Assembly (NCBI GenBank): GCA_001466705.2
Contig: LATX02000196.1
Span: forward strand, 496,001 to 560,000
DNA length: 64,000 nucleotides
Direction of reading: 5' to 3'
Source: Moniliophthora roreri
Lineage: Eukaryota > Basidiomycota > Agaricomycetes > Agaricales > Marasmiaceae
Numbering within the stretch: the first letter of the stretch is position 1; every line of letters starts with the position of its first letter. Of this stretch, positions 38,716 to 49,502 are shown in pieces. The notes below the pieces were generated by a model. That model was not told where the DNA came from. It made no database searches and saw nothing but the letters and a program-made list of their open reading frames with translations. The translations under genes and the position numbers were made by a program.

Positions 38716-38744
38716 TTGAACTTCGCATCGGATGCGAAGTTCAA
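38716..38744. repeat. Perfect 14-bp arm palindrome
   Basis: TTGAACTTCGCATC, one G, then GATGCGAAGTTCAA: a perfect inverted repeat with a 1-nt centre. It lies at the right-hand edge of the non-array insert. Confidence 0.85.
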
Positions 38745-39369
38745 GGGGAGCGAAAGAGTTAAGTCACATGATTTATTTTTCTTCTATATACGAATATGGA
38801 TTTACGGAGGCGGGCAGGGAGGTACGGGTGCCTGGCCGTGATTTCAAGCAGACTGATATGTATATATATGAGTCGCCTAGGACTATTGGGTCACCGAACC
38901 TTCACGCTCGTGCTCCCAAAACTTACTTTCCTCGGAGGGCTACTATCTTAATAGGAACGACTGCGCGTGGAAGTGACTCTGGGACAGGGTGTTCTCCTCG
39001 TCGTGAAAAATCAGCAGCGGCAGGGACCAAGTCGACCAGGACCCCGACAACTTTAGACGTTGAATGGAGTGTAGTTTAGGGTTTGGGAAATGAGGCTGAG
39101 TTACCTTCCGATTCCTTCTTCAAGATGCTTTTGCTGAATGGAAACGTCACCCGAGATTGCAGGGTCGTCCAAGAATTCGGCACGAATTCGGATGGAGACA
39201 TGAACACGGATACTCACCGACCAGACGGTTTCCCTCCGTGTGTCCTCCTTCGAATTAATCAGTCTACAAACTGCTAACTTCAAAGTTTAGGTTAAAACGG
39301 TCTTCCACAGAAAACCCACTCAAGTTGTCGCCCTCGCGTAGAATCCTGATTTCGTTTACCTCCAGCCGC

Positions 39370-39507
39370 ATGACCACCGACTTTGAACCTCGACCACCAT
39401 GTCGACGACAGGTTCTGCAACCACCCCCAAATTCGAGGGTGTCATTCGCTTTCACACCAAATCTAGGAGTGGGTGTCTTACATGTAGAAAGAGGCGTATT
39501 AAAGTAA
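39370..39507 (+). promoter_or_regulatory. Overlapping upstream ORF, copy 3
   Basis: ATG 29 nt before the main ATG; 45 codons (MTTDFEPRPPCRRQ...) running through exon 1 to a stop just inside the intron. Confidence 0.45.
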
Positions 39508-40604
39508 GTCCGCATCAACTGTCGCTCTTCCTCCTATCTCTCACTTTGGCATGAACTTGCCAGTGCGATGAAACGAAACCAATTTGCAAGAAGTGTTATC
39601 AGCGAAATCTAGAATGCGTACAGAGGCCCAAGAACGAACACAACCAGGAGCGGCAGCAGCAGAAGCAGCAGGAAACGGCGCTCTGCAAACCCCTCACAGC
39701 ACCGACACCGATACCCATGAGCATCATCTCTCGACAAATAATGCATCATTTCGCAACCTCCACTTCTGTTTCTTTTCAATCCGAACCTGGATGCATCAAT
39801 ATAATGTGCATCGTTCCTCCTCAATTATCATGGGATAACCCACACCTCTTCCACGCCCTGTTATCCTTCTCGGCACTTCACCTCGGTCGACTCTACCCCG
39901 AGGAGCCCAAGTGGGTATACCTTGCCTCTGCTCATCGGAAAGCTGCCATAGATGCTGTACCTGGTGCTACCAACACCGATGCCAAGACTCTAATGTTTGG
40001 TATCTTCGTGCTGTATACGATCTCGTCATCGCTATTCTCATCACCGAAGAATATCTTCTCACTGATGACCTCGCTGCATAACGTCTTGTCCCCCTTGGTG
40101 GGTCACCATAGTATATATGAGGATCAGAGGATGAAGGTTATAGATCCGTTCGCTGTGAACCTGCAAGCAAATTTGGTGGAGGCACTAGGGCATTTACAGC
40201 AGATATACGACTTCCGTATGCCTGGAACTGAGTCGGAATCAGAGGAGCTTTTTGATCCAAGTATTAGGGCAGCATATCAAAAAGCAGTGGAAGCGCTCTA
40301 TGTCGCATACCCGCTCAGTCAGACAGGATACGAAACGAAGGGCGCCGTTTTGTGGCCAGCGCTTTTCGGGACGAAGTTTCGTGATTTATTAAATGAGAGG
40401 AGACAGCGTGCATTGGTGGTATTGTACTATTATCTGGAGATGTTGAAGAGTATAGGCGAACGATGTTGGTGGGCGAGTGAAGCTGGGAGGTGTCAGGAAT
40501 ATGTATATGGGTTATTGGATGCTGGTTGGAAGGGTTGGGTCCTCCAATATGATGGTGTTACGAAGAGTTCGGTCGCTAATCTGACGAGGAGGTTGATGTA
40601 TTAG
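39399..40604 (+). CDS. Upc2-like Zn(2)Cys(6) transcription factor, copy 3
   Basis: Exons 39399-39503 and 39564-40604 give 381 residues. Cluster CLTCRKRRIK then CDETKPICKKCYQRNLEC. N-terminus MSTTGSATTPKFEGVIRFHT. The core differs from copy 1 mainly at PIPMSIISRQIMHHFATSTS and VSFQSEPGCINIMCIVPPQL, a variant shared with copies at 52006 and 61436 (FDSEPG). The C-terminal third matches copy 1, which suggests exchange between copies. Acidic pair ESESEE at about residue 255. No breaks. Confidence 0.9.
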
Positions 40605-41665
40605 AGCCAAGCCGAGTGCCCTACCTGAGCGTTTGGCAGAGGAAGGCCGGGACACTGATTTTCTTTTTTTTGCCAGATTCCCTCTGAGCAGCCACGATCC
40701 TACCATAGAAAATGGGTGATGTAACGTCGACGTTTATTGGCGTTGTGTGCCAGGTTGCGTGCTATGCTGCGAAAGCCTGGATATATTTGCCGACGATGCT
40801 TCACAATGTATGGCATTTTGATATGGCCTGTAGCACCATCTACGCAGTGGAATTCATCGTTTCATGCATCAAATCGCGGTTTCAATGCGTACTTGAGCTG
40901 AGGACGTCTGTGACGTGCTGCGCCACATCTGCTCTCAAGTCTTAACCCCGAACTGGATTCTGGCACGCCGCAATTCTCGATGCAAACTACAAAACTCGAA
41001 TGGTTTGATACTCCTGAAACGGACTGTCGACATCCTCTCAACAGCGACTGCACCGGGATCTGACGATGTAACTCTTTCGTCATTCGACTTGAATGCCGTA
41101 CGAAATCATTGACTTGACACTCAGGTAAGGAGGCCTGAGCTTGTGAGCCTTGCCAGCATTGGATCACCGAACCTTCACGCTCGTGCTCCCAAATCTTATT
41201 TTCCTTAGAGGGCTATCGTCTAGATAGGAACGACTGCGCATGGAAGTGGGGTATTCTCGTCGTGAAAAACCAGCAGTGGCAGTGACCAAGTCGACCAGGA
41301 GCTGAACAGCTTTCGACGTTGAATGGAATAGAGTTTAAAGTTTGGGAAATGAGGCTGAGTCACCTTCCGATTCCCTCTTTGAAATGCCTTTGCTGAATGG
41401 AAATGTTCACCCACAATTGCAGGGTCGTCCAAGAAATCGGGTGGAGACATGAATACGGATACTCACCGACCAGACGGTTTACACTCCGTGTGTCCTCCGA
41501 ATTAATCCAGTCTACAAACTGCTAAATTAAAAGCTTGGGTTAAAGGGGCCTTCCACAGAGGACCCGCTCAAGTTATCACCCTCGTGTACCTTTAGGTACT
41601 AGTAGTAGAACCCTGATCTCATTTACCTCTAGCCGCATGACCACCGACTTTGAACCTCAACTACT
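40605..41665. repeat. Array spacer between copies 3 and 4
   Basis: About 1.06 kb, made of the same blocks as other spacers: 3' flank with ATTGGCGTTGTGTGCC near 40735, the block TCATGCATCAAATCGCGG near 40863, the CACCGAACCTTCACGCTCGT block near 41164, and the promoter-proximal block TCAGTCTACAAACTGCTAAA near 41507. No gene. Confidence 0.6.
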
Positions 41666-41747
41666 ATGTCGAAAACAGGTGCTGCGACCACTTTCAAGTT
41701 GGAGGGCGCTATTCGCTTTCATGCCAGGTCTAAGAGTGGGTGTCTAA
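41637..41747 (+). promoter_or_regulatory. Overlapping upstream ORF, copy 4
   Basis: ATG 29 nt before the main start, 36 codons, out of frame with the regulator; the same as in the copy at 46623. Confidence 0.35.
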
Positions 41748-42849
41748 CGTGTAAGAAGAGGCATATTAAAGTAAGTACGCATCAGCTGTTGCTCTTCATC
41801 CTATCGCTCACTTTGGCATGAACTTGCCAGTGCGATGAAACGAAACCAGTTTGCAGGAAGTGTTATCGGTTAAATCTAGAATGTGTACAGAGGCCCCAGA
41901 ACGAGAACGTCCGGGAGCAGCAGCAGGAAACGGCGCTCTACAAACCCCTCACAGCACCGACACCGATACCCATGGACATCACTTCCATCCAAATAATGCA
42001 TCATTTCACGACCGCAACTGCCGCTTCTTTTTTGTCCGACCCTAGGTGCATCAATATAATGGCCACCATGCCTCCTCAGTTATCATGGGACAATCCACAC
42101 CTCTTCCACACACTGTTATCCTTTTCGGCACTTCACCTCGGTCGACTCTACCCCGAAGAGTCCAAGTGGGTATACCTTGCCTCTGCTCATCGGAGAGCTG
42201 CGATAAATACTCTGCCTGGTGCTACCAACCCCGATGCCAAATTCCTAATGGTTGGTATCTTCGTGCTGTATACGATCTTGTCATCAGCAAAATGGACACC
42301 TAAATATAATAAATTATAATGTATTTTGCTGATTTTAGTCCATTGTAATAGATTAAAATCAAGCAATGCTATTACAATACATTAAAATGCATTAAAATGA
42401 GACTGGTGTTATTATAATCCATTAAAATACAATAAAATGGGATGGTATTATTATAGTACATTAAAATGCAATAAAATAGGATGGTATTATTATAGTGTAT
42501 TAAAATGCAATAAAATGAGACAGAGTTATTATAATGTAGTAAAATAGATTGTAACAGAGGCAATCAAAACAGTGCATTTTTATGCCTTCCAGAGGACAGG
42601 GAGAGGACTCTATAAAGTGAAGGGAAGCTTTTGGTTGGGGATTTGATCAATAGAAACAGCAAGGGGGTGGAGATAGGTCTTTTGAGTAAGGGGATATATT
42701 GCACTATGTGTGGTGGTAAGTATATGGCACTGTGGTACAGTGGTCTTGAGCACCCCGCGGCTGCCTAGGTTGCTGACTAATCCACCTTGAGGTCGAGGGT
42801 TCGACTCACGGGGGTTGCAACAAATAAATATTATTTCTTTTTGTCCCCG
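41666..42849 (+). pseudogene. Zn(2)Cys(6) regulator copy 4, cut by transposon and contig end
   Basis: Exon 1 (41666-41770) and exon 2 (from 41831) encode MSKTGAATTFKLEGAIRFHA, cluster CLTCKKRHIK then CDETKPVCRKCYRLNLEC, and the core as far as LMVGIFVLYTIL. At about 42283 the reading frame enters the transposon and stops within a few codons (SSAKWTPKYNKL). The sequence then ends at the single N at 42850 and the 3' half is not found next to it. From 41565 to about 42667 it appears identical to 46522-47624, so it may be a second representation of that gene. Confidence 0.8.
42285..42849 (+). mobile_element. TIR element, left part, truncated at N
   Basis: It begins CAGCAAAATGGACACCTAAATAT like the complete element at 47242-48012 and runs through the 39-bp repeats and the tRNA-like part to the N. 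From about 42668 it differs from the complete element and follows the variant at 44073 (GGTGGAGATAGG where 47624 has GATAGG), so this contig end may be a chimera. Confidence 0.7.
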
Positions 42850-42850
42850 N
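42850..42850. other. Single-N scaffold junction 1
   Basis: An isolated N inside a repeat copy; the sequence on the right does not continue the element found on the left. Confidence 0.85.
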
Positions 42851-44072
42851 GGTATGGTAGCCAGGGGGGAGAGAAATTTTTTTTTGTACATGGAGTCAAA
42901 TTCTTTTTTAAGGACTGTCGCAGTAAACCAACCAACTACTGACTACCATATATGGAAGGTAGTTCACATGATGTCACCTTTTTGGAAGGCACTAAGTAGC
43001 AAGCGCCTGACTAGCACTGGTCCTCTTCCCCCTTCACATTAGCTAGGTTCAGCGAAGTGTGAGCACAATATACCAAAATCTGCAGTAGAATGCTTCAAAC
43101 TGTTTGTAAGGTTCATCTACATTATATTCTAGGTACAGGAGCCCAAGCAAGCGATATCTGCTAAGATCTAAGGATAGTATGTGTATCCAGGCTGTAAGTT
43201 GGTTCAAGAAGGCATATAATGTAACCCTATTATGGAGAACTCCCAGTCCTATACAGCTGAACCACCACAAACCCTTAAAATACCTGTGAGTCAGCCCCAA
43301 GGACTATGGGTGGACAGGAAACTGATCTAGACCAGCATCCAAAAGGCATATAGGAGCAAATTTGAGTCTTTCTGCTACAAAGGTGGTTACAAAAGAAGCT
43401 TTGGTTACTGAGAAAGTGTTCAAAGTTTGAAAAAAAATTGGCTCAAGAAAATTTTTTAAGCCAGCCATTGGGCAACCAACCAACCATCCCAGTGTTCCAG
43501 AACCATGGCCTGCCTCCCCTCTGATGGTAGTGGTAAAAAGAAAGCCGTTGATGTGACCCTGTCACACTGATTCTTGCTGGGGGTGTCGTTTCCAATCAAT
43601 TTCCAATATCCAATCCTGATTTGCACAAGGTTGAGGCTGGAATCCTGCTGAGGAGATAGAAGTGCTCTGAAACTTGGATGAAGAGCCAGATGCTTCAATA
43701 TTTACTGCCAATGTCGATTAATTATCTGAAGTTGAGTATTCTATGAGATCTAGAGTCAGGGTTTATCTTCCTTTATCTGATACTTCCATGATCTCTTAGG
43801 TCAACTGAATTCCTACTCTGGTGAACTTCCAGTTCATTCTTCAATGTACATTGGTAGAGTGACATCATACTTTTCAGCATTTTCCGGCATTTTTGGCATT
43901 TTTGACCTTTCTGCATGTTAAATGCCAAAATGTGAGGGACAGTCAATGTAATTTTTAACTTGGTTGGTTCACAATTCTACTCTAACTATATGAGTTTAAC
44001 ACAGCTGCCAAGGAGCAGTGACTTTTGTTGGGAATGGGAGGGTAGGCATGAAGTGAGTGGAGGGGCGAACAT
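42851..44072. other. A+T-richer unplaced segment without genes
   Basis: About 1.2 kb with composition unlike the array. It resembles no array block. A minus frame at 43049-43300 (GLTHRYFKGLWWFSCIGLG) and one at 43456-43698 have no recognised domain. It is bounded by an N on the left and a TIR element on the right, and may be transposon sequence placed here by scaffolding. Confidence 0.4.
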
Positions 44073-44691
44073 CAGCAAAATGGACACCTAAATATAATAA
44101 ATTATAATGTATTTTGCTGATTTTAGTCCATTATAATAAATTAAAATCAAGCAATGCTATTACAATACATTAAAATAGATTGTAACAGAGGCAATCAAAA
44201 CAGTGCATTTTTATGCCTTCCAGAGGACAGGGAGAGGACTCTATAAAGTGAAGGGAAGCTTTTGGTTGGGGATTTGATCAATAGAAGCAGCAAGGGGGTG
44301 GAGATAGGTCTTTTGAGTAAGGGGATATACTGCACTATGTGTGCTAATAAGCATATGGCACTGTGGTACAGTGGTCTTGAGCGCCCAGCAGCTGTCAAGA
44401 GTGCTGACTAATTGACCTTGAGGTTGGGAGTTCAACTCATGGAGGTTGCAACAAATAAATATTATTTTGTTTTATCCCCAACCCCCAGGTGGGGCCGATG
44501 CATTATAATGGCTGAAATACATTATAATAGCCAAAATACATTATAATAGCCAGAATACATTATAACCATTTTGCTTCATTTTAATCCATTAAAATAAAGG
44601 AACAACAATTATATTACATTAAAATACACCATAATGATTATAATGTATTTCACTCATTTTATTCCAATATATTTAGGTGTCCATTTCGCTG
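44073..44691 (+). mobile_element. TIR element, short variant (619 bp)
   Basis: The ends CAGCAAAATGGACACC and GGTGTCCATTTCGCTG are the same inverted repeats as in the longer element. It lacks about 152 bp, matching the loss of about four units of the 39-bp internal tandem repeat. The tRNA-like part is more diverged (AGTTCAACTCA where the other has GGTTCGACTCA), so this is an older or different lineage. Confidence 0.75.
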
Positions 44692-44708
44692 ATGTACACC
44701 TTCCTTTG

Positions 44709-44709
44709 N
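44709..44709. other. Single-N scaffold junction 2
   Basis: An isolated N; to its right the sequence starts in the middle of a regulator intron (CATCAGCTGTTGCTCTTCAT). Confidence 0.85.
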
Positions 44710-46520
44710 CATCAGCTGTTGCTCTTCATCCTATCGCTCACTTTGGCATGAACTTGCCAGTGCGATGAAACGAAACCAGTTTGCAGGAAGTGTTATCGGT
44801 TAAATCTAGAATGTGTACAGAGGCCCCAGAACGAGAACGTCCGGGAGCAGCAGCAGGAAACGGCGCTCTACAAACCCCTCACAGCACCGACACCGATACC
44901 CATGGACATCACTTCCATCCAAATAATGCATCATTTCACGACCGCAACTGCCGCTTCTTTTTTGTCCGACCCTAGGTGCATCAATATAATGGCCACCATG
45001 CCTCCTCAGTTATCATGGGACAATCCACACCTCTTCCACACACTGTTATCCTTTTCGGCACTTCACCTCGGTCGACTCTACCCCGAAGAGTCCAAGTGGG
45101 TATACCTTGCCTCTGCTCATCGGAGAGCTGCGATAAATACTCTGCCTGGTGCTACCAACCCCGATGCCAAATTCCTAATGGTTGGTATCTTCGTGCTGTA
45201 TACGATCTTGTCATCAGCAAAATGGACACCTAAATATAATAAATTATAATGTATTTTGCTGATTTTAGTCCATTGTAATAGATTAAAATCAAGCAATGCT
45301 ATTACAATACATTAAAATGCATTAAAATGAGACTGGTGTTATTATAATCCATTAAAATACAATAAAATGGGATGGTATTATTATAGTACATTAAAATGCA
45401 ATAAAATAGGATGGTATTATTATAGTGTATTAAAATGCAATAAAATGAGACAGAGTTATTATAATGTAGTAAAATAGATTGTAACAGAGGCAATCAAAAC
45501 AGTGCATTTTTATGCCTTCCAGAGGACAGGGAGAGGACTCTATAAAGTGAAGGGAAGCTTTTGGTTGGGGATTTGATCAATAGAAACAGCAAGGGGGATA
45601 GGTCTTTTGAGTAGGGGGATATATTGCACTATGTGTGTTGGTAAGTATATGGCACTGTGGTACAGTGGTCTTGAGCATCCCGCGGCTGCCAAGGTTGCTG
45701 ACTCGACCACCTTGAGGTCGACGGTTCGACTCACGGGGGTTGCAACAAATAAACATTATTTCTTTTTGTCCCCGACCCCCAGGTGGGGCCGATGCATTAT
45801 AACGGCTGAAATACATTATAATAGCCAAAATACATTATAATAGCCAGAATACATTATAACCATTTTGCTTCATTTTAATCCATTAAAATAAAGGAACAAC
45901 AATTATATTACATTAAAATACACCATAATGATTATAATGTATTTCACTCATTTTATTCCAATATATTTAGGTGTCCATTTCGCTGATGGTCGTCGCTATT
46001 CTCATCACCGAAGAACATCTTCTCACTGATGACCTCAGTGCATAACGTCTTGTCCCCCTTCCTGGGTGGCCCTAGTATGTATGAGGATCAGAGGATGAGA
46101 GTTGTAGAACCTGGGTTCTCCGAGGACCTGCAAGCAAATTCGGTGGGGGGACTAGAGCATCTACGGCAGATATATGACTTCTGTATGCCTGGATTAAAAT
46201 CGGAGGAGCTTTTTGATCCAAGTATCAAGGCGGCATATCAAAAAGCAGTAGAAGCGCTCTTTATCGCATACCCGCTCAGTCAGATGGGATACGAAACGAA
46301 GTGCGCCGTTTTGTGGCCAACGCTTTTTGGGACGAAGTTTCGTGATTTGTTAAATGAAAGGAGACAGCGTGCATTGGTGGTACTGTATTATTATCTGGAG
46401 ATGTTGAAGAGTATAGGTGAACGAACGTGGTGGGCGAGTGAAGCTGGGAGGTGTCAGGAATATGTGTATGGGTTATTAGATGTCGGTTGGAAGGATTGGG
46501 TACTTCAGTATGATGGTGTT
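44710..46520 (+). repeat. Regulator fragment with transposon, probable assembly duplicate
   Basis: This segment lies between two Ns and matches 46737-48547 at a constant offset of 2027 bp wherever I compared, including the transposon (45215-45985) and both broken halves of the regulator. It starts inside the intron and ends before the stop codon, so it is a fully contained sequence, most simply an unmerged contig. It should not be counted as another gene. Confidence 0.8.
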
Positions 46521-46521
46521 N
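46521..46521. other. Single-N scaffold junction 3
   Basis: An isolated N joining the 3' end of one regulator fragment directly to the 5' flank of another copy. Confidence 0.85.
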
Positions 46522-46593
46522 CGCTCAAGTTATCACCCTCGTGTACCTTTAGGTACTAGTAGTAGAACCCTGATCTCATTTACCTCTAGCCGC

Positions 46594-46704
46594 ATGACCA
46601 CCGACTTTGAACCTCAACTACTATGTCGAAAACAGGTGCTGCGACCACTTTCAAGTTGGAGGGCGCTATTCGCTTTCATGCCAGGTCTAAGAGTGGGTGT
46701 CTAA
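46594..46704 (+). promoter_or_regulatory. Overlapping upstream ORF, copy 5
   Basis: ATG 29 nt before the main start; 36 codons beginning MTTDFEPQLLCRKQ, overlapping exon 1 in another frame. Confidence 0.4.
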
Positions 46705-47241
46705 CGTGTAAGAAGAGGCATATTAAAGTAAGTACGCATCAGCTGTTGCTCTTCATCCTATCGCTCACTTTGGCATGAACTTGCCAGTGCGATGAAACGA
46801 AACCAGTTTGCAGGAAGTGTTATCGGTTAAATCTAGAATGTGTACAGAGGCCCCAGAACGAGAACGTCCGGGAGCAGCAGCAGGAAACGGCGCTCTACAA
46901 ACCCCTCACAGCACCGACACCGATACCCATGGACATCACTTCCATCCAAATAATGCATCATTTCACGACCGCAACTGCCGCTTCTTTTTTGTCCGACCCT
47001 AGGTGCATCAATATAATGGCCACCATGCCTCCTCAGTTATCATGGGACAATCCACACCTCTTCCACACACTGTTATCCTTTTCGGCACTTCACCTCGGTC
47101 GACTCTACCCCGAAGAGTCCAAGTGGGTATACCTTGCCTCTGCTCATCGGAGAGCTGCGATAAATACTCTGCCTGGTGCTACCAACCCCGATGCCAAATT
47201 CCTAATGGTTGGTATCTTCGTGCTGTATACGATCTTGTCAT

Positions 47242-48012
47242 CAGCAAAATGGACACCTAAATATAATAAATTATAATGTATTTTGCTGATTTTAGTCCAT
47301 TGTAATAGATTAAAATCAAGCAATGCTATTACAATACATTAAAATGCATTAAAATGAGACTGGTGTTATTATAATCCATTAAAATACAATAAAATGGGAT
47401 GGTATTATTATAGTACATTAAAATGCAATAAAATAGGATGGTATTATTATAGTGTATTAAAATGCAATAAAATGAGACAGAGTTATTATAATGTAGTAAA
47501 ATAGATTGTAACAGAGGCAATCAAAACAGTGCATTTTTATGCCTTCCAGAGGACAGGGAGAGGACTCTATAAAGTGAAGGGAAGCTTTTGGTTGGGGATT
47601 TGATCAATAGAAACAGCAAGGGGGATAGGTCTTTTGAGTAGGGGGATATATTGCACTATGTGTGTTGGTAAGTATATGGCACTGTGGTACAGTGGTCTTG
47701 AGCATCCCGCGGCTGCCAAGGTTGCTGACTCGACCACCTTGAGGTCGACGGTTCGACTCACGGGGGTTGCAACAAATAAACATTATTTCTTTTTGTCCCC
47801 GACCCCCAGGTGGGGCCGATGCATTATAACGGCTGAAATACATTATAATAGCCAAAATACATTATAATAGCCAGAATACATTATAACCATTTTGCTTCAT
47901 TTTAATCCATTAAAATAAAGGAACAACAATTATATTACATTAAAATACACCATAATGATTATAATGTATTTCACTCATTTTATTCCAATATATTTAGGTG
48001 TCCATTTCGCTG
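47242..48012 (+). mobile_element. Non-autonomous TIR transposon with tRNA-like part (771 bp)
   Basis: The ends CAGCAAAATGGACACCTAAATAT and ATATTTAGGTGTCCATTTCGCTG are 23-bp inverted repeats with one mismatch. Inside, a repeat of about 39 bp (CATTAAAATGCAATAAAATG plus GATGGTATTATTATAGT) occurs about four times at 47337-47503. A 19-bp repeat (ACATTATAATAGCCAAAAT) occurs three times at about 47838-47886. There is no transposase. A tRNA-like part lies between. The flanks read GTC before AT-CAGC and, after GCTG-ATG, GTC again; compared with the intact copy this fits a 3-bp duplication, but an extra G leaves the exact border uncertain. Superfamily is not assigned. Confidence 0.85.
47676..47772 (+). 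ncRNA. tRNA-like segment with Pol III A and B boxes
   Basis: A box TGGTACAGTGG at 47685-47695 and B box GGTTCGACTC at 47750-47759. Between them CGACC and GGTCG can form a long variable arm as in class II (Leu or Ser) tRNAs. The acceptor ends do not pair well, so it is not a working tRNA; it looks like the head of a tRNA-derived SINE carried inside a TIR element. Related sequences at 42722-42815 and 44352-44445 belong to the other element copies. Whether it is transcribed is unknown. Confidence 0.5.
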
Positions 48013-48592
48013 ATGGTCGTCGCTATTCTCATCACCGAAGAACATCTTCTCACTGATGACCTCAGTGCATAACGTCTTGTCCCCCTTCCTGGGTGGCCCT
48101 AGTATGTATGAGGATCAGAGGATGAGAGTTGTAGAACCTGGGTTCTCCGAGGACCTGCAAGCAAATTCGGTGGGGGGACTAGAGCATCTACGGCAGATAT
48201 ATGACTTCTGTATGCCTGGATTAAAATCGGAGGAGCTTTTTGATCCAAGTATCAAGGCGGCATATCAAAAAGCAGTAGAAGCGCTCTTTATCGCATACCC
48301 GCTCAGTCAGATGGGATACGAAACGAAGTGCGCCGTTTTGTGGCCAACGCTTTTTGGGACGAAGTTTCGTGATTTGTTAAATGAAAGGAGACAGCGTGCA
48401 TTGGTGGTACTGTATTATTATCTGGAGATGTTGAAGAGTATAGGTGAACGAACGTGGTGGGCGAGTGAAGCTGGGAGGTGTCAGGAATATGTGTATGGGT
48501 TATTAGATGTCGGTTGGAAGGATTGGGTACTTCAGTATGATGGTGTTACGAAGAAATCGGTGGCTGATTCTACGAGGAAGTTGACATATTAG

Positions 48593-49420
48593 AGCCAAGC
48601 CAAGTGCATCTGGGATTTTGACAGATGAGGACCGGGACACTAAATTTTGTTCCAGGTTCTCTTTGAGCGGCCAAGATCCAACCATAGCGAATAGATGTAG
48701 CGTCGGCGTTAATTGGCGTTGTGCGACAACCTTGGTATATCTGCCGACGAGGCTTCACTGTATATGGTATTTAGGCCTGGCCTGTAGCACCGTCTACGCA
48801 GTTATATTCATCGTTTCATGCATCAAATTGCAGTTTTGATGTGTACTTGAGCTGGGGCCGTACGTGACGCGCTGCGTCACATCTGCTCTCAAGTCTTGAC
48901 CCCGAACTGCATTCTGGCACGCCGCAATTCTCGATGCATACCACAAAACTCGAACGGTTTAATACTCTTGAAACGGACTGTCGACATCCTCTAAACAGCG
49001 ACTGCACCGGAATCTGACGATGTAACTCTTTCGTCATTCGACTTGAAGGCCGTAGGATCGAAGTCATTGACTTGACACTCTCAGGCAAGGAGGCCTGAGC
49101 TTGTGAGCCTTGCCAGCATTTAGGGTTTGGGAGATGAGGCTGAGTCACCTTCCGATTCCCTCTTCGAGATGCCTTTGCTGAATGGAAACGTCACCCACAA
49201 TTGCAGGGTCGTCCGAAAAATCAGATGGAGATATGAATACGGACACTCACCGGCCAGACAGTTTTCACTCCGTGTGTCCTCTTTCGCATTAATCAGTCTA
49301 CAAGCTGCTAAATTGAGAGCTTAGGTTAAAGGGGCCTTCCACAGAAAACCCGCTCAAGTTGTCACCCTCGTTTTCATTTACCTCCAGCCGCATGATCACC
49401 GATTTTAAACCTCAACCACC
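48593..49420. repeat. Array spacer between copies 5 and 6
   Basis: About 0.8 kb of standard array spacer: AGCGTCGGCGTTAATTGGCG near 48697, the TCATGCATCAAATTGCAG block near 48817, then the GATTCCCTC and TCAGTCTACAAGCTGCTAAA blocks. No gene. Confidence 0.6.
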
Positions 49421-49502
49421 ATGTCGACAGCAAGTGCTGCGACCACTTCTAAATTCGAGGGGGCTATTCGCTTTCATACTAAGTCTAGGAGTGGGTGTTT
49501 AA
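49392..49502 (+). promoter_or_regulatory. Overlapping upstream ORF, copy 6
   Basis: ATG 29 nt before the main start; 36 codons beginning MITDFKPQPPCRQQ, stopping inside zinc-cluster codons. Confidence 0.45.

Larger units (their letters stand above)
37559..39398. repeat. Array spacer between copies 2 and 3
   Basis: About 1.8 kb. The first 500 bp are the array's usual 3' flank (the GCGTCGGCGTTGATTGGCGT block near 37648). A non-array insert at about 38110-38760 carries a minus open frame and a palindrome, listed separately. From about 38880 array spacer sequence resumes. Confidence 0.5.
46623..48592 (+). pseudogene. Zn(2)Cys(6) regulator copy 5, split by TIR transposon
   Basis: Exon 1 is 46623-46727 and exon 2 starts at 46788. 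The reading frame runs normally to LMVGIFVLYTIL, then enters the transposon (47242-48012) and stops. After the element the regulator resumes (SLMTSVHNVLSPFLGG, MYEDQRMRVVEPGFSEDLQ) and ends at the normal stop at 48590-48592. The closest intact relative is the copy at 53571, which shares NTLPGATNPDAKFLMV and PFLGGPSMY; comparing the two locates the insertion. The transposon has stops in all useful frames and lacks good splice sites at its ends, so the gene is probably dead. The zinc cluster itself is undamaged, and a truncated DNA-binding product of about 190 residues remains possible. Confidence 0.85.

Noticed and set aside
44710..46520. An additional separate regulator gene
   Set aside because: It is contained without visible difference in 46737-48547, starts inside an intron and is bounded by Ns.
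47337..47503. Regular 39-bp repeats that could suggest a CRISPR array
   Set aside because: Units are directly adjacent without unique spacers, A+T-rich, eukaryotic, and inside a transposon.
47676..47772. A functional tRNA gene
   Set aside because: The acceptor stem does not pair and the A-to-B box distance is long; only the Pol III boxes and a variable-arm hairpin are convincing.
47242..48012. Transposon acting as a removable intron
   Set aside because: There is no GT donor and no AG acceptor at its borders that would restore the frame, and the gene stops just inside it.
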